DNA of 64,000 bases. Origin: Ochotona curzoniae (lineage: Eukaryota > Chordata > Mammalia > Lagomorpha > Ochotonidae). This document shows positions 1 through 12,012 of this stretch, piece by piece; position 1 is the first letter of the stretch, and the number at the start of each line of letters is the position of its first letter. Position numbers and translations under genes: made by a program. Location of the stretch: the NCBI RefSeq assembly GCF_017591425.1, contig NW_024467120.1, positions 12,118,746 through 12,182,745 on the forward strand. Direction: 5' to 3'. The notes below the pieces were generated by a model. It ran no database searches and was not told where the DNA came from. It was given only the letters and a program-made list of their open reading frames with translations.

Positions 1-259
1 TGTTTTACCTTAAAACCTCCATTCCAAATACATGTTCCTTGTTCAATTTGAGTTTTAAAATACTTTGCACTTGTTTTTACCAGTATTTGATATTTTCCAT
101 TTCTTTAATTATGAAGGGATGTGAAGGATCTACTTTATTTATTGGGAGACATCCAAGTGAGAGAAATGTCAGCTGTTTGTGAGAGCATTCAAGGAGTTAG
201 CTTAGTTTCACATGAATATAATAAATGTCTATTTTAAAATGCATTAACACAGCCTAAGC

Positions 260-620
260 TGGCATTGCCCACGCCCTCCCCAGACAAACGTGGCCCGCCT
301 TAGCCCCCTCTGCAGGTCGGTACAGCACACCATCGAGCCAAGGTCCTCCCGCATTCCTAGAGCGGGAACGAAAGTGCGACGGGGAGGGAGCGCGCACGGT
401 CGGCGAAGCGCTGCTGGGTGTTGGAGAACGTGGGTCTCCGGCTGCAGCCCGTGGCTGGGTGAGTGCTGAGCGGGTCCGGGGCTGCGGTGGAGCCACTACC
501 TGGAACGCGGGGGAACAGCTACATCCCCGCGGCTGCAGAGAAGCCTGCGCGTTCCGGGTGGCCGTGCGTGGTGAGGGCAGGGTCCAAGGAGGGAGGAGTC
601 GATGCTGCGGCCTTTGATGC
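260..620 (+). promoter_or_regulatory. ZSCAN26: CpG-rich promoter and probable non-coding first exon of ZSCAN26
   Basis: A GC- and CpG-rich block stands out sharply from the AT-rich DNA on its left, about 4.6 kb upstream of the ZSCAN26 start codon. It contains a good splice donor (GTGAGT at 459-464) that could end a non-coding first exon, which is the usual layout for SCAN-zinc-finger genes. No TATA box is evident. Promoter identity is inferred from position and composition only; the transcription start cannot be fixed from sequence. Confidence 0.55.
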
Positions 621-2312
621 AGATGAGACTGTAGTTAACGGTACAGCCCTTTGCTGCTTTGCTTCTATTGCGTGCAACTTAAAACATAGGGCTCGCCGAC
701 CTTTGTGGAAATTTAAAGCAGATAAAAAGATCCGTGTAGCCTTTTGGAGCGTGAGTTCAGCAGGTGGAGGTGACAGCGAGGGCAAAGGTCCTGAAGCCGG
801 AGTTTGTTGGCCGTGTTGGAGAAACAATCGGGAGGAAGGGTGCTTCTCAGGAGACGGCTCACGTAGATAGGGATTAGCGGCACGGTCCAAGAGCTGCAGG
901 CTCAATGGGGCAGGCTGGTGATGCGTGAGACCCAAGTTCAGCTCTGGGCAAGCCGGAACACCTGAAACCCCGGAAAGCTTAGGGTTTAGTTCTCTGCCGA
1001 AGGCCGGTAGGTTAAGACCCTGGTACCGCTGATGTTCCAATTTGCGTCTGGAAGCGATGAAAAACCTTGATGCCTCCTTCTGAGGTCACTAAGCAGGAAG
1101 AATTCTGTCTTAACCAGGTAGAAGAGCGTTATTATATTTTACTCAGACCACCCAACCGGATGATGCCTGCTTTTTACTCAGTCTCCAGTCTACCAATCTG
1201 AATGTTAATCTCATCCAAGAACTCTGTCATAGAAACATAGACAAAATTAATCATCACAATAGCACATGTTTATTTTTTGGCTAACCGTCAGTACTTTTTC
1301 ACTTCTGTTAAGAATGGTCTGACAGAAATATCAGCGGTGGAGTGTTAAATACTCCTATTTAACAACAAGACTTATTTGGAGGTCCTCCTTGCAACCCTCC
1401 TTGCCAACATACTCACTGACTTGAAAACAAGTGTCTAATAATTTAAGGTGCTCTTTTGTTGAAGGTCTAATGAGTTACTCTCAAGAGTAATTCAAACCGA
1501 GAGTGCTAACTGCCAGTGTTTCAAGTGCTCAGTGCAAGAGATGGTGGCAGAATTCACTGGATTCATTTTAGACGTGTTGGGGTTGAGAAATTTCTAGAGA
1601 GTATCCATTATGAGACAGGTAGAAGAAAATACAAGTCAGGCATTCAAGATCCCTGGCCTAAAGATGTTCATTGTAGTCACAGACATATTATCTGCTGAAG
1701 GCCATCAGAAGATTTATGCAGCCTGAGGTGGAACAAGAAGTATGTGAACTGGGAGTCTTGGAACGGAAGCTTCCCAAGGTTGGTGCTGCACGACCAAGTC
1801 TGTGGTTAGCAAAACAAAAGCCATACAGCCATGCTGTTTGACGAAGTTCACTGTTGACAGAGTCAAGCCGTAGAGAGAGCGAGCTCAAAGAGTTTGCACA
1901 CTTGGAGGTCCAGTCTCTCTCCTCTCTCACATTCCACGGTAATCTCTTGGTGACCCTGAAGACATGTCAGCATCAATGCTGGCAGTATTTTCACTGAGAG
2001 TAAAAGCTGCAGGGCGAGCTTGTGGGGAGAGTTCCCTAGGCTACCCCTTCAACTTGTGGTCTTTATCTTATCTCTTCCCACCTCTCTCCTTCTGTTTGGC
2101 ATCTTACTTTGAGAGTAATCTTTCCTCACTCGGGTTTTCTGCTGTCAACCTGGCTGTTGCCCTCATCCCATTCACAAACTGTCTCCACAGAGATCGCTAA
2201 TGGTATCCATGCTTTGGAATACAGTGGGTCTTCAATTAATCCACTTTTTTAGAACGTTTCACATTCTTGAGTGCTGTCTTGTTTTTTAGATTTATTTGTT
2301 TTTTAGATGTAT

Positions 2313-2573
2313 TTTAAAATTTTTATTGGAAAGTCAGATGAGACAGAGAGGAAGATGTTTCCTCTGCTGATGAAATCCCCGGGCAGCTGGAGCTGAGCTG
2401 ATTCGAAGCTAGGAGCCTGGAGTCTCTTCCTGGTCTCCCACAAGGGTTGCAGGGTCCCAAGGCTTTGGGCCGTCCTCGACTGCTTTCCCAGGCCACAAAC
2501 AGGGAGCTGGATGGGAAGCAGGACTGCCAGGATTAGAACCAGACTTTAGCCACTAGGCTACTGCGCCAGGCCC
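2313..2573 (-). repeat. C-type lagomorph SINE
   Basis: Reverse copy. The A-rich tail end is on the left and the head (TGCGCCAGGCCC) on the right. The CCCATATGGG segment has been deleted. Confidence 0.8.
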
Positions 2574-2649
2574 GAATGTTGTTTTCTTAAATTGTACTTA
2601 CAAATTAATGAATTCCTTCTGTTTTTACACCTATTATTTAATCTATTGT

Positions 2650-2790
2650 AAAACTTCTGTGAATTAGCTGTTATCTTTATTTTACAAATGAGTCTATGAA
2701 GTCAGTAATTTGCCTTGGGTTGCACAGCCTGTAAATGACAGGTTTGGGAGAGCCCATGTCTCTCCAAGGCCCACAAACTTTTACCACTCT
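2650..2790 (-). repeat. MIR fragment
   Basis: The run TTTTACAAATGAG...GTTGCACAGCCTGTAAATG follows the reverse complement of the MIR consensus. It is diverged, as expected of an ancient mammalian SINE. Confidence 0.55.
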
Positions 2791-2808
2791 ATATTCACAG
2801 AAGTAAGC

Positions 2809-3053
2809 CTGCAGGGTCCCAAGTCCTTGGGCCACCCTTTGCTGCATTCCTAGGCCATAAACAGGGAGCTGGATGGGATGCACCCACATGGGAGACCTGG
2901 AAGAAACTCCTAGCTCCTAGCTTCAGATCAGCTCAGTCCTGGCCGTTGTGGCCACTTGGACAGTATATAAGCAGATGGAAAATCTCTCTGTCTCTCCTTC
3001 TCTGCATCAATCTCATCTGCCTTTCTAATAAAAATAAATAAATATTAAAAAAT
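2809..3053. repeat. Two half-SINEs in opposite orientation
   Basis: Positions 2809-2880 read as the middle of a reverse C-type SINE. Positions 2881-3053 read as the 3' half of a forward copy, ending in AATAAAAATAAATAAAT. Both heads are missing and the halves meet at 2880/2881. Confidence 0.65.
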
Positions 3054-3057
3054 GTTT

Positions 3058-3382
3058 GGGGGCCCGGTGCGATGGCGCAGTGGTTAAGGTCCCCGCCTTG
3101 CACGCCCGGAATCCCATATGGGCGCCGGTTCTAATCCCGGCAGCCCCGCTTCCCATCCAGCTCCCTGCCTGTGGCCCGGGAAAGCAGACGAGGACGGCCC
3201 AAAGCTTTGGGACCCTGGACCCACATGGGAGATCCAGAAGAGGCTCCTGGCTTCGGATCGGCATAGTATCGGCCGTTGTGCTCACTTGGGGAGTGAATCA
3301 TCGGATGGAAGATCTTCCTCTCTGTCTCTCCTCTCTGTATATCCGCCTTTCCAATAAAAATAAAAATAAATCTTTGAAATTT
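3058..3382 (+). repeat. C-type SINE, full length
   Basis: A well-preserved forward copy. The tRNA-derived head has GGTTCTAATCCCGG as a B-box-like segment, and the tail is an (AATAAAA) run. It carries a spurious 112-codon open frame. Confidence 0.9.
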
Positions 3383-3687
3383 TTTTTAATTTAAATTTAA
3401 AAATAATCATAAAAATAGAAGTCATCCTGCGTGTCCTCTGGATGCTGCATACTTGTGCATCTCTCGCCCTCTCACGAGGCTTCTCTCACCATTACCAGAT
3501 AGAGCTACCTGGTAGGCGGAATGTACCACTGTTCTGAACTGAGACTCAGCAGGCCTACACCTGCTGTTGGCGGTGACGTGCTGCAAAGGTAGCTCTGCAC
3601 TCTGCCAGCCGCCTGGGCATACCTTGATGTGACACTTGAACCTCTGAACTGCAGATGCATATTTAATTAAGGTTGTTTTTTTTTTTT

Positions 3688-4015
3688 AAAAAAAGATGTA
3701 TTTATTTTTATTACAAAGTCAGATATACAGAGAGGAGGAGAGATAGACAGCAAAATCTTCCGTCCGATGATTCACTCCCCAAGTAACCACAACGGCTAAT
3801 GCTATGCTGATTCGAAGCCGGGAACCAGGAACCTCTTCTGGGTCTCCCACGCGGGGGCAGGGTCCCAAAGCTTTGGGCCGTCCTCGACTGCTTTCCCAGG
3901 CCACTAGCAGGGAGCTGGAAGGGAAGTGGGGCTGCTGGGATTAAAACCGGAGCCCATCTGGGATCCCAGCGCATTCAAGGTGAGGACTTTAGCGGCTAGG
4001 CTACACTGCCGGGCC
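3688..4015 (-). repeat. C-type SINE, full length
   Basis: Reverse copy from its T-rich end near 3688 to the head, GCCGGGCC, at 4015. Confidence 0.9.
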
Positions 4016-4719
4016 TTTTTTTTTTTAAGCAGGGAAATTAATGAATAGTTTTACATTCTTTTAGTTAATTTTGATCCCTGCTTTAATGAATGTATAAGTG
4101 GTTACATTTCTTTTTTTCTTAATGTTTTGAGAATGTAAAATCTTAGAAGTTGTAAGAACAATTCATACCATCCTGTGGTAGCCATACCTCGTGTACTCTC
4201 GTCACCTCTTTACCCGTTTCCCTCCTCCCCAATACACTTGAGAATAATTTTTTCATGCATCTGATGAGGTTATAAATGTGTTCTCTCATGACCTAGCACC
4301 ATTGTCCCGCCTGAGGAGATTGCCTAACAGGAGTTGGCAACCTTTTTCTGTAAAGGCAGCATGCAGAATGGTTCTGTAAATGCTCTCATGGACACCAGTC
4401 ACCTGTGGATTACCGTGTAAAGCAGATGTATGTTATTTAATGAATGGGACTAGCTAGATTCCTGAAAATGAATAGAAAACATCAGGCTTTGGGCTTAACT
4501 GAGTCTGCTGCACTGTGGATTGTTTCTCTCATTCACATTATTCATTTGCATGTTTCTAAATTCTTCAAAAATACTTGTTCCTTTTTTTTTAAATGTAAGA
4601 CCCAGATTTCACACTTTGTGTTGGGTGTCTCTTAAATCTAGAATAGAAACTTTCCCGCGTCTTCCTTTTGTTTTTATGAAATTAATTGTTTTGAGGAGTT
4701 TATGCCTATTGTAAGTGAG

Positions 4720-4882
4720 CCCCTGCACCCATGTGAAGGATCCAAAAGAAGCTCCTGGCTCCTGGCTTCAGACTAGTGAGCTCTGGTCATTGTGGCCATT
4801 TAGGCAATGAACCAGCAGATGAAAGATCTCTCTGGCTCTCCTTCTTTCTTTATAACTTTGCTTTTCAAAAAAAAAGAAAATT
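4720..4882 (+). repeat. C-type SINE, 3' half
   Basis: Only the part from CCCTGCACCCATG onward is present, ending in an A-rich tail. Confidence 0.7.
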
Positions 4883-5237
4883 TTGTTCCCCTTCTCTAAC
4901 TCAGTGGTGTTAGTAATCACGTATGGCCTTTGACTCATTTATTTCAAGGACTGCAAAATGATGAGTTTTCACATTCATCTTTCCTGCCTTGTTAGCTGGG
5001 AATCATCAGTAAAACTGAGTTTTCTTATTGTGTGTCTGTGTTTAGGAATGATTGTTTCAGAGGGAGAGAGAACCAAAGGAGACTGTGGAGAATGTGAAAA
5101 ACCAAGACGGGCTTTTTGCCATGGTCACTGTTGTTGCTGTTTCTGTCCTCTGATTCTTGACCTTAGGTTTTTAGGAGGACCCTGAGGATACAGAAACAAG
5201 ACTGTTCTCCCAAACAGAACGCAAACTGAGGCTGAGA

Positions 5238-5657
5238 ATGGCAACAGCATTGGCGAGTGCCCTGTCCCTGGTGCCTCTGAACCTGAAGAAGGAGGGGCTT
5301 CAGGCAGTGAGGGAGGAGCATAACTCCACCCAGGAACAAGGATTCAAGCCACAAGGAAATAGCAGAGGCCTCAAACCAGAGCTGTTGTGCAGACAATTCA
5401 GACAGCTGCGTTATGAAGAGACTGCAGGACCTCGGGAAGCGCTGAGCCGGCTCCGGGAGCTCTGCCGACGGTGGCTGCGGCCTGAGACCCACAGCAAGGA
5501 GCAGATCCTGGAGCTGCTGGTGCTTGAGCAGTTCCTGGCCATTCTACCCAAGGAACTGCAGGCCCACGTGCAGGAGCATCAGGCAGAGAGCGGGGAGGAC
5601 ATGGTTGTTGTGCTGGAGGATTTGCAACTGGAACGTGGCAAAACAGGACGACAGGTG
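5238..5657 (+). CDS. ZSCAN26: ZSCAN26 coding exon 1 (SCAN domain)
   Basis: This exon encodes 140 residues, including the SCAN core with the hallmark run [13 protein letters not shown]. It ends phase 0 at GTG followed by the donor GTAAGG at 5658. Reading past the donor reaches a stop at 5708, which is intron. The 5' edge is ambiguous, with acceptor candidates near 5164 and 5172, so a short 5'UTR precedes the ATG. Confidence 0.92.
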
Positions 5658-8600
5658 GTAAGGGGCAGATGTGTTCTTTTTCCAGGGAGACAAAAGTTAA
5701 GCTTCTGACTGGGTAGGTGGACATGAGCTTAGCAGTGACAGGAAACTCACTAAGCTTTGCTCCAGTGTCTTTCTAGAATGCGTGTTCATCTCTGTAGGTC
5801 TTAACTCAGTCTTACCTGCTTTGGACTGGGAAGACATTGCATCCAGATTCCCACCCTCTTGCCTGTGCCCCTCTGGAATGTCTCTTTGTTTCCTCTTCTA
5901 AGATTGAAATGTTTTTTTCTGAACAGCAGTTTCATAACCAGTTTAATTATCCCTGTACGTACCTGATTGTGCCTAGGTTCCAGACCACACAAAGAAACAG
6001 AAAATAGTTGCGGAGGAGGCAGCTCCTGTAACTTCAGTACAGGAGTGGCAGGTGCAGCCCGAGCGTGAAGCTCCAAAGCCCAAGAAGGAGAAGGGTAAGA
6101 GTTGAATTGTATCTTTTCTGCATGCGAGATGTAGAGCAGTGTGCAGTTTCCTTTGAGACCCTACTCAGCACCGTGTCTTGCTCTTGTTGTGAATCGTGTT
6201 TTTGGAAGTGTAACTTACATACAGTAAAATGAACTCTTTGTAAGTGTACAGGACAGTGAGTTTTCACAAGCATAAAATGACTATGACTGTTCAGTCTGCA
6301 ATACCATTAGGATATAAAAGATTTTCATTACCCTAAACATGTTAGTTGAACGAAACACAAGGAAAAGCTAGAAGGGAAACTGAAATGTTACCTCGTTCTT
6401 TCTTTTCTAAATGTTGGAGTAAATAAAGAATGTAATCCTAGTTTCTCATCCAAGGTGAATAATCCCACTCAGGCATTTCATTATTCATTCTTTTCTTTTT
6501 TTTAAAAGATTTATTTATTTTTATTACAAAGTCAGATGTACAAAGAGGAGGAGAGACAGAGGGGAAGATCTTCCGTTTGATGATTGACTCCCCAAGTGAC
6601 CACAATGGCTAGTGTTACGCCGATCCAAAGCCAGGAGGCAGGAACTTCCTCCAGGTCTCCCACATGGGTGCAGGGTCCCAAGGCTTTGGGCCGTTCTCAA
6701 CTGCTTTCCCAGGCCACAAGCAGGGAGCTGGATGGGAAGTGGAGCTGCTGGGATTAGAACTGGTGCCCATATGGGATGCCGGGTGTTCAAGGTGAGGACT
6801 TTAGCCATTAGGCCATCGTGCTGGGCCCATTCATTCTTTTCTTATCCCCTTCAAGTTATTATAAATTGCACTGCCTTTCATTTCTGAATGATACCTGGAT
6901 TTTTTTGGTGGTTGTTATTGGACTGTGTTGCTGAAATCTTTCTCTCTAATTTCTGGTGTATATATATATTATAACTAACATCTATATTTCTGATATATGT
7001 ATATTATTTTTTTTTTAGTCCAATCTAATCCTTGCTTCCCTTTTTTGTTATTTGGCTTTGAGTCATCTTGATATTTCCAATAAAAGTAGTTTACCTCCTG
7101 TTCATTCTGCATCAGTAAAACAGATTTAATAATGCCTTCCCCCCCTCCTTAAAACTCTCTTTTCATGATCTGGGGGCTGTTATTCTGTTATTCTTTCAAC
7201 TTGTTCAGTATTTGAGTACTTTGATTATAAAAAAAGAGAAGAGAGGAAACAAGTCAGCACTTGCCATGACTCCCAGTGCCGGTGAATGAAAGGCTGTAAT
7301 GGCACATCCCAACACATCTGAAGGCTCCCCTCTCGGTCTCATGTCTAGCAACACCATCAACTTAGTCTAATTTTCTTGAGGTTTTACCATTGATGATTCT
7401 ACGTCCTGGGAAATTTCTGAATTCTAGACAGTCTCATTCAATTACTCACCCCGTGCCCACCTGCTCACATTGAGTGTTCCCACTCTGCTGAGCCCCTTCC
7501 CATTTACTATTTTCTCCTTGCTGTTCCTTCTGAGTCTCTCCTGCCTTCTTTCTTCTAACTGGAACACGTTTTCTTCATTCATCCTAACTCCTGCTCATTG
7601 GTTAGGGTCAATCTTAGATATCACTTTGTCTATCCTTGCCTCAGTGTCCCAAGTCTTAACCCACTTTTGCTGCTGTAGGTCAAAGATCTCTTCTGTCACA
7701 GAACTGACCACATTTTATCGTAATTTATGGTTTACTTTGTTTGATTTCCCTGCCAGATTAAGAGGTCAGAGGCTTTGTTTAGCTTCCTGAGCTTGCTGTA
7801 ATCCCTGGCTTAAAATAGACACTCAATAACTTGTCTTGAGTTAGTGGCTGATTTTGTATGTAAAGCCATCCGTTATGTATGATTTACTCTTCCCTCTAAG
7901 GTTTCTCTCCTTCTGGAAGCCTTCTGTGTAAAATTGATGAAAGAAAAGCAACCCCCCTTTTCTTAAATAACATTGCAGAAATAAATTTATGTGAGGCACA
8001 GCGCATCTCTGCGCAAATAAAAAGAAAGAAGAAAGAAATGAATTTATGGCATATAATTAATTATAGGAATGTACTTTAAATACCAAAAGTAATGCAATGT
8101 AGTATAATTTTTAAAGTATCCTTTACCTTCTTATGTTATTAAAAATGTTGTTTTATATTCAAAGTTTAAGTTCTTTTTGGTTTCCATCCCTCTCTCTTGT
8201 TTAAACATGGCATTATGTTAGTGCTGGAAAAATCTGTTCCTTTCCATTTTCGCTTCCTCCCTCCCTGCATTTTGTCTTCTTCATTCTGTTGCAGAGGGCT
8301 TTTACACACAGTGCCTTACTTAATCTCCCCACTCCCTGTATGTGACTTGACTTTCTCTAATGTCTTCTTACTACTCCCTTCATGTTCACTTTTACTTTTT
8401 AGCTTTCAATCATGGTTAACATAAATACTAACCACCACAACATTTTTTATGTTGTACCACACGGCTTGATTTAAATATACCCCTCCTAATTTTAGATTCC
8501 TGTCCTCAGGAACCAGAAAGTAAGTCATTGGTGGTATATATTTAATGTTTCAGGTCCAGAGACAATGATTGACAATGGGGAACTTATTATAGTGACAGAC

Positions 8601-9452
8601 TCTGGTAGAAGAATCGAATCTTCTGGGAAAACATCTAAGCCCACTGAAGCTCGTGATGAGGACTCTAACTTGGAAAGGCAACAAGCCCAGCCTAAGGAGA
8701 AGGCCGACCATCAGATCTCAGGATGTGGGGAAGCGTCCGCCCAGCAGCGTTTGGATATGACTGAACACGAGAGTGCTTCCATGGGAGAAAAGCTGTGTGA
8801 GTCTCAAGTTTGTCAGACTTCCAGTCCTAGTGGACATCAGAAAATCCTTTCGGGAAAGAAAAGTCACCAGTGTCAGCAGTGTGGAAAAGTTTTTCAGAGG
8901 AGTTCTCACCTTGTCAGACATCAGAAAATCCATCGTGGTGAGAAACCCTATCAGTGCAAGGAGTGTGGAAATGTCTTCAGCCAGAACGCGGGTCTTTTGG
9001 AACATCTCAGAATCCATACTGGAGAGAAGCCTTATCTCTGTATCCACTGTGGAAAGAACTTTCGGCGCAGCTCTCACCTTAACCGACACCAGAGAATTCA
9101 CAGTCAGGAGGAGCCCTGTGAGTGCAAGGAGTGCGGAAAAACCTTCAGCCAGGCCCTGCTCCTCACTCACCATCAGAGAACCCACAGTCACGCCAAAAGC
9201 CACCAGTGTAACGAGTGTGGGAAAGCTTTCAGTTTGACATCTGATCTCATTCGACATCATAGGATTCACACTGGAGAAAAACCTTTCAAGTGTACCATAT
9301 GCCAGAAAGCCTTCCGACTAAACTCACACCTCTCCCAGCATGTAAGAATCCACAATAAGGAGAAGCCCTATGAGTGCAGCAAATGTGGACAGGCCTTCAA
9401 GCAGAAGTCAGGTCTTTTTCAACATCAGAAGTACCACCACAAACGGGCTTGA
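5238..9452 (+). CDS. ZSCAN26: ZSCAN26 (ZNF187): SCAN and C2H2 zinc-finger protein, whole coding span
   Basis: Coding exons 5238-5657, 5977-6094 and 8554-9452 join in frame (phases 0 and 1) to 478 codons, the length I remember for human ZSCAN26. Domains in order: a SCAN domain (about residues 45-130), a linker, a degenerate finger-like stretch, then seven C2H2 fingers with TGEKP-type linkers, ending in HHKRA. The SCAN domain mediates dimerisation with other SCAN proteins, and the finger array should bind specific DNA in the nucleus; targets are not known to me. The start is the ATG at 5238, whose opening residues ([10 protein letters not shown]) match the human protein. The next gene, PGBD1, has the same orientation and follows as in human. 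No frameshift or stop is seen. Orthologue identity is from remembered sequence, not a search. Confidence 0.93.
5977..6094 (+). CDS. ZSCAN26: ZSCAN26 coding exon 2 (linker)
   Basis: A 118-nt exon too short to appear as an open frame of its own. The acceptor is CCTAG at 5972-5976, and the donor GTAAGA follows at 6095, leaving phase 1. It reads a lysine- and glutamate-rich linker containing KKQK and PKKEKG, matching the same linker in human ZSCAN26. Confidence 0.88.
6100..8553 (+). other. ZSCAN26 last intron
   Basis: One SINE (6498-6828) lies in this intron. The rest is AT-rich sequence in which I see no exon, RNA gene or recognisable repeat. Confidence 0.55.
6498..6828 (-). repeat. C-type SINE with intact target duplication
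   Basis: Reverse copy flanked by a perfect 15-bp direct repeat, ATTCATTCTTTTCTT at 6483-6497 and 6829-6843, showing recent LINE-driven insertion into the ZSCAN26 intron. Confidence 0.92.
8554..9452 (+). CDS. ZSCAN26: ZSCAN26 coding exon 3 (seven C2H2 fingers)
   Basis: The acceptor is TTTCAG, with the exon starting at 8554 and taking one base from exon 2. After about 100 residues with a degenerate finger (KLCESQVC, no proper histidine pair), seven C2H2 fingers follow at 21-23 residues each plus linkers. The third-to-fourth linker is the atypical SQEEPCE rather than TGEKPY, also present in the human protein. The stop is TGA at 9450-9452. A 184-codon antisense open frame here is a shadow of the finger repeats. 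Confidence 0.95.
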
Positions 9453-10274
9453 GGAGGTGTCCTGTCCTAGTGGAACGTCAGAGCAGACACATGGGCAACC
9501 AGCATTTTAGGGAAAGTTACTCTGACCAACCCTGAGAATTCTTGGGGACCACGTCCCCCTCCACTGTTTTCCTTGACATCAGCTTTGTACAGCAGTAATG
9601 TCACTCTAGGTGACACTGTGGCACCAAAGTTAAACAGCATCCTCTGTAAACAGAACTTCTCAGAGGCTTTGACATGATGAACACGTGAGTATGTATTTCC
9701 AGACAGTACAGAAACTTGGGACCGAGATTTCAAGTCAGCAGATTATACGTTTATAGGTTTATGTGTAACAAGAGCAAGTTAATATTTTTGCATATGTTGT
9801 AGTAACTGATTCCTATAAAATTGACCTAGCGATATTTAGAAAGATTCCACTCTCAAAGGTACAAGTTAATGGGAACATTTTACTCTGCAGATTTCACCCT
9901 TCCTTCCTGCTGGCCTTCCCCCTTCCTTTGTACACAATTTCTGGTCAACTACAGAGTGTATCCTCAGGGTTAGTATCATGTTATTTTACCATTTCCTATC
10001 CCTTTGCATCCCTGCCACGTTATCTCATTGACTCAAGTTACAGCAAAGTTTTACTTAGGCTATGGAAGAAATTTCATGAGACTTTTGAATGAACTGTCCT
10101 AAATTAATGCAAGTAGCAACTATCTTACCTGGTGACTCCAGTGCCAGTAGAGAGGCTGTTTTATTGGCACTATTCCATAATTGGTGAAAGAACCTAGACT
10201 TTTTTTTCTTTAATACTGATGATACAATTTCAAAATTTACTTGTTTAGAAAGTCTATGAAGTTGAAATAATAAA
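9453..10274 (+). other. ZSCAN26: ZSCAN26 3'UTR with candidate poly(A) signal
   Basis: Unique, SINE-free sequence follows the stop codon. A canonical AATAAA lies at 10269-10274, and the first SINE begins about 220 bases further on. This makes a cleavage site near 10,290 plausible, but no transcript evidence is available. Confidence 0.45.
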
Positions 10275-10495
10275 GTCAATTTAAAGATGAGATTATGTTC
10301 TTTTATATGAGTGCCAGAATGTCATGGTAAAGATGAAAAACAGTTTAGGAGAGTTCACTCCCAAAGACATCACCAACATAATAGATATCACTTGCTGATT
10401 GGTAGTGTTGCAATAATGGCAGGTAGAGTCTGTCTCATCCCCAAGAAATGTGGCAGATTTTTCTTTGTGTCCAGTTCCTTTAGAAACAGCACCAC

Positions 10496-10795
10496 CGGGC
10501 CTGATGCAATAGCATAATGGTTAAGGTCCTTGCCTTGAATGCACCAGGATCCCATATGGGCACCGATTCTAATATCGGCGGCCCCGCTTGTGGCCTGGGA
10601 ATGCTGTCAAGGACAGCTCAAGGCTTTGGGACCCTGCACCCGTGTGGGAGACCCAGAGGAGCTCCTGGCTCTTGGCTCCTGGCTTTGGATTGGCTCAGCT
10701 CCAGCCGTTGCGCTCACCTGGGGAGTGAACCATCGGATGGAAGATCTTTCTCTTGGTCCCTCCTTCCCTCTGTATATCCGCCTTTCTTTCCAACT
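10496..10795 (+). repeat. C-type SINE
   Basis: Forward copy with a small deletion in the middle (the CTTCCCATCCAGCTCC part is missing) and a poor A tail. Confidence 0.82.
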
Positions 10796-11034
10796 TCAAA
10801 GCCTTAGAAGGTAAATTAAAGTCGGTTCAGTGGACAGAACCAGAAAGGGAGATGTTGCAGCAGAGTCTTCTACTAATCAGGCCTTTCTGTGGGTAGCATA
10901 CTGTCATATCCAAATCCAAGGTGGACTGGAACATCTCATGTTTACCATAACCTACTTAGGTTCATGTTTAAAAAAAATCAATAAAATGAGAGAACTTGTC
11001 ATTACTGCAGTTTATAGAAAGGGACAGGTGTCTG

Positions 11035-11295
11035 AAATAGTGGCTAGGATGCAGCTTAGGTCACCCACATCCCATGCCAGCTCTACTTCCAATTTCAATT
11101 CCCAGCTAATGCAGACGATAGGCGGCAGTAAATGATGGCTCAACTACCTTGGTTCCTGTCAGCTGTATAAGAGATCTGGATTGCAGTTTGAGCTCCTGGC
11201 TTCAGCATGGTCCAGCTCTGGTTGTCATTGGCATTTGAAGAATGAATCAGCAGATGCAAGAGCTCTGTCTTTATGGTTAATAAAAATAAATAAGT
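11035..11295 (+). repeat. Old, diverged C-type SINE
   Basis: The order of blocks (CCCATGCCAGCTCTACTTCC, GAGCTCCTGGCTTC, final AATAAAAATAAATAA) is that of the family. Divergence is much higher than in most copies here. Confidence 0.6.
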
Positions 11296-11595
11296 AGGGC
11301 TGGCTTTGTGGTACAGTAGGTTAAGCTACCATCTGCAGCACACTATTCCATACTGGCACTGGTTCACATCCCGGCTGCTACACTTCTGACCTGTCTTCCT
11401 GCTAATGGGCTGGGAAACCAAGTGTTTGTGTTCCTGCCACCCACGTGGAAGATCTAGATGAAGCTTTTGGCTTTGACCTTGTGCCAGCCCTGTCTGTTGT
11501 GGCCATTTGGGTAGTGAACCAGTGAATGGAAGACCCCTCCCTCTTTCTGTAATTTTGACTTTAAAATAAGTATATCTTTAAATAAATTTTCTAAA
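11296..11595 (+). repeat. Older SINE subfamily, closer to the rabbit type
   Basis: The head reads GGGCTGGCTTTGTGG with TTAAGCTACC and CCGGCTGCTACACTTC, an older subfamily than the young copies around it. It follows directly on the preceding element's tail. Confidence 0.65.
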
Positions 11596-11663
11596 GTAGT
11601 ACAGAAAAAATGGGGAAAAAATCACATAATTGTCCATTATATAGTATCTTCTAAAATTCCTTA

Positions 11664-11983
11664 TAAAAAGATTTAGTTATTTTTATTGAGAAAGTAGATT
11701 TACAGAAAGGAAACAGAGAGGAAGAGAAAGAGCTTCCATGTGCTGGTTCACTTCCAAGGTAGCCTCAATGGCCAGAGCTGAGCCAATCCGAAGCCAGGAG
11801 CTTCTTAAGGGTCTCCCACACAGGCGCAGGGTCCCAGGGTTTTGGGCCATCTTTGACTACTTTCCCAGGCCACAATCAGGGAGCTGGAAGGAAGTGGAGC
11901 AGCCAACACATGAACCAGCCTCATACGGGATCCTGGCACATGCAAGGTGAGGACTTTAGCCACTAGGCTACTGTACCAGGCAC
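11664..11983 (-). repeat. C-type SINE
   Basis: Reverse copy, moderately diverged, ending in CTGTACCAGGC. Confidence 0.8.
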
Positions 11984-12012
11984 CAAAAATGAACTTTCAA
12001 AAAATTGTCTAA

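Larger units (their letters stand above)
900..5160 (+). other. ZSCAN26 5' intron: repeats, no gene seen
   Basis: This holds SINE copies at 2313-2573, 2809-3053, 3058-3382, 3688-4015 and 4720-4882, plus a MIR at 2650-2790. The remainder is unique AT-rich DNA with only short, patternless open frames. Confidence 0.6.

Noticed and set aside
463..1040. Frames of 135 and 173 codons on opposite strands near the ZSCAN26 promoter
   Set aside because: No recognisable domain; they overlap each other antisense in promoter DNA.
3058..3382. tRNA gene suggested by A- and B-box-like sequences
   Set aside because: It is the tRNA-derived head of a SINE; no cloverleaf with a proper anticodon arm is kept. No true tRNA gene was seen in the window, although tRNA clusters lie near this region in human.
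8718..9269. A 183-codon minus-strand frame over the ZSCAN26 fingers
   Set aside because: It is the regular antisense shadow of tandem C2H2 repeats.
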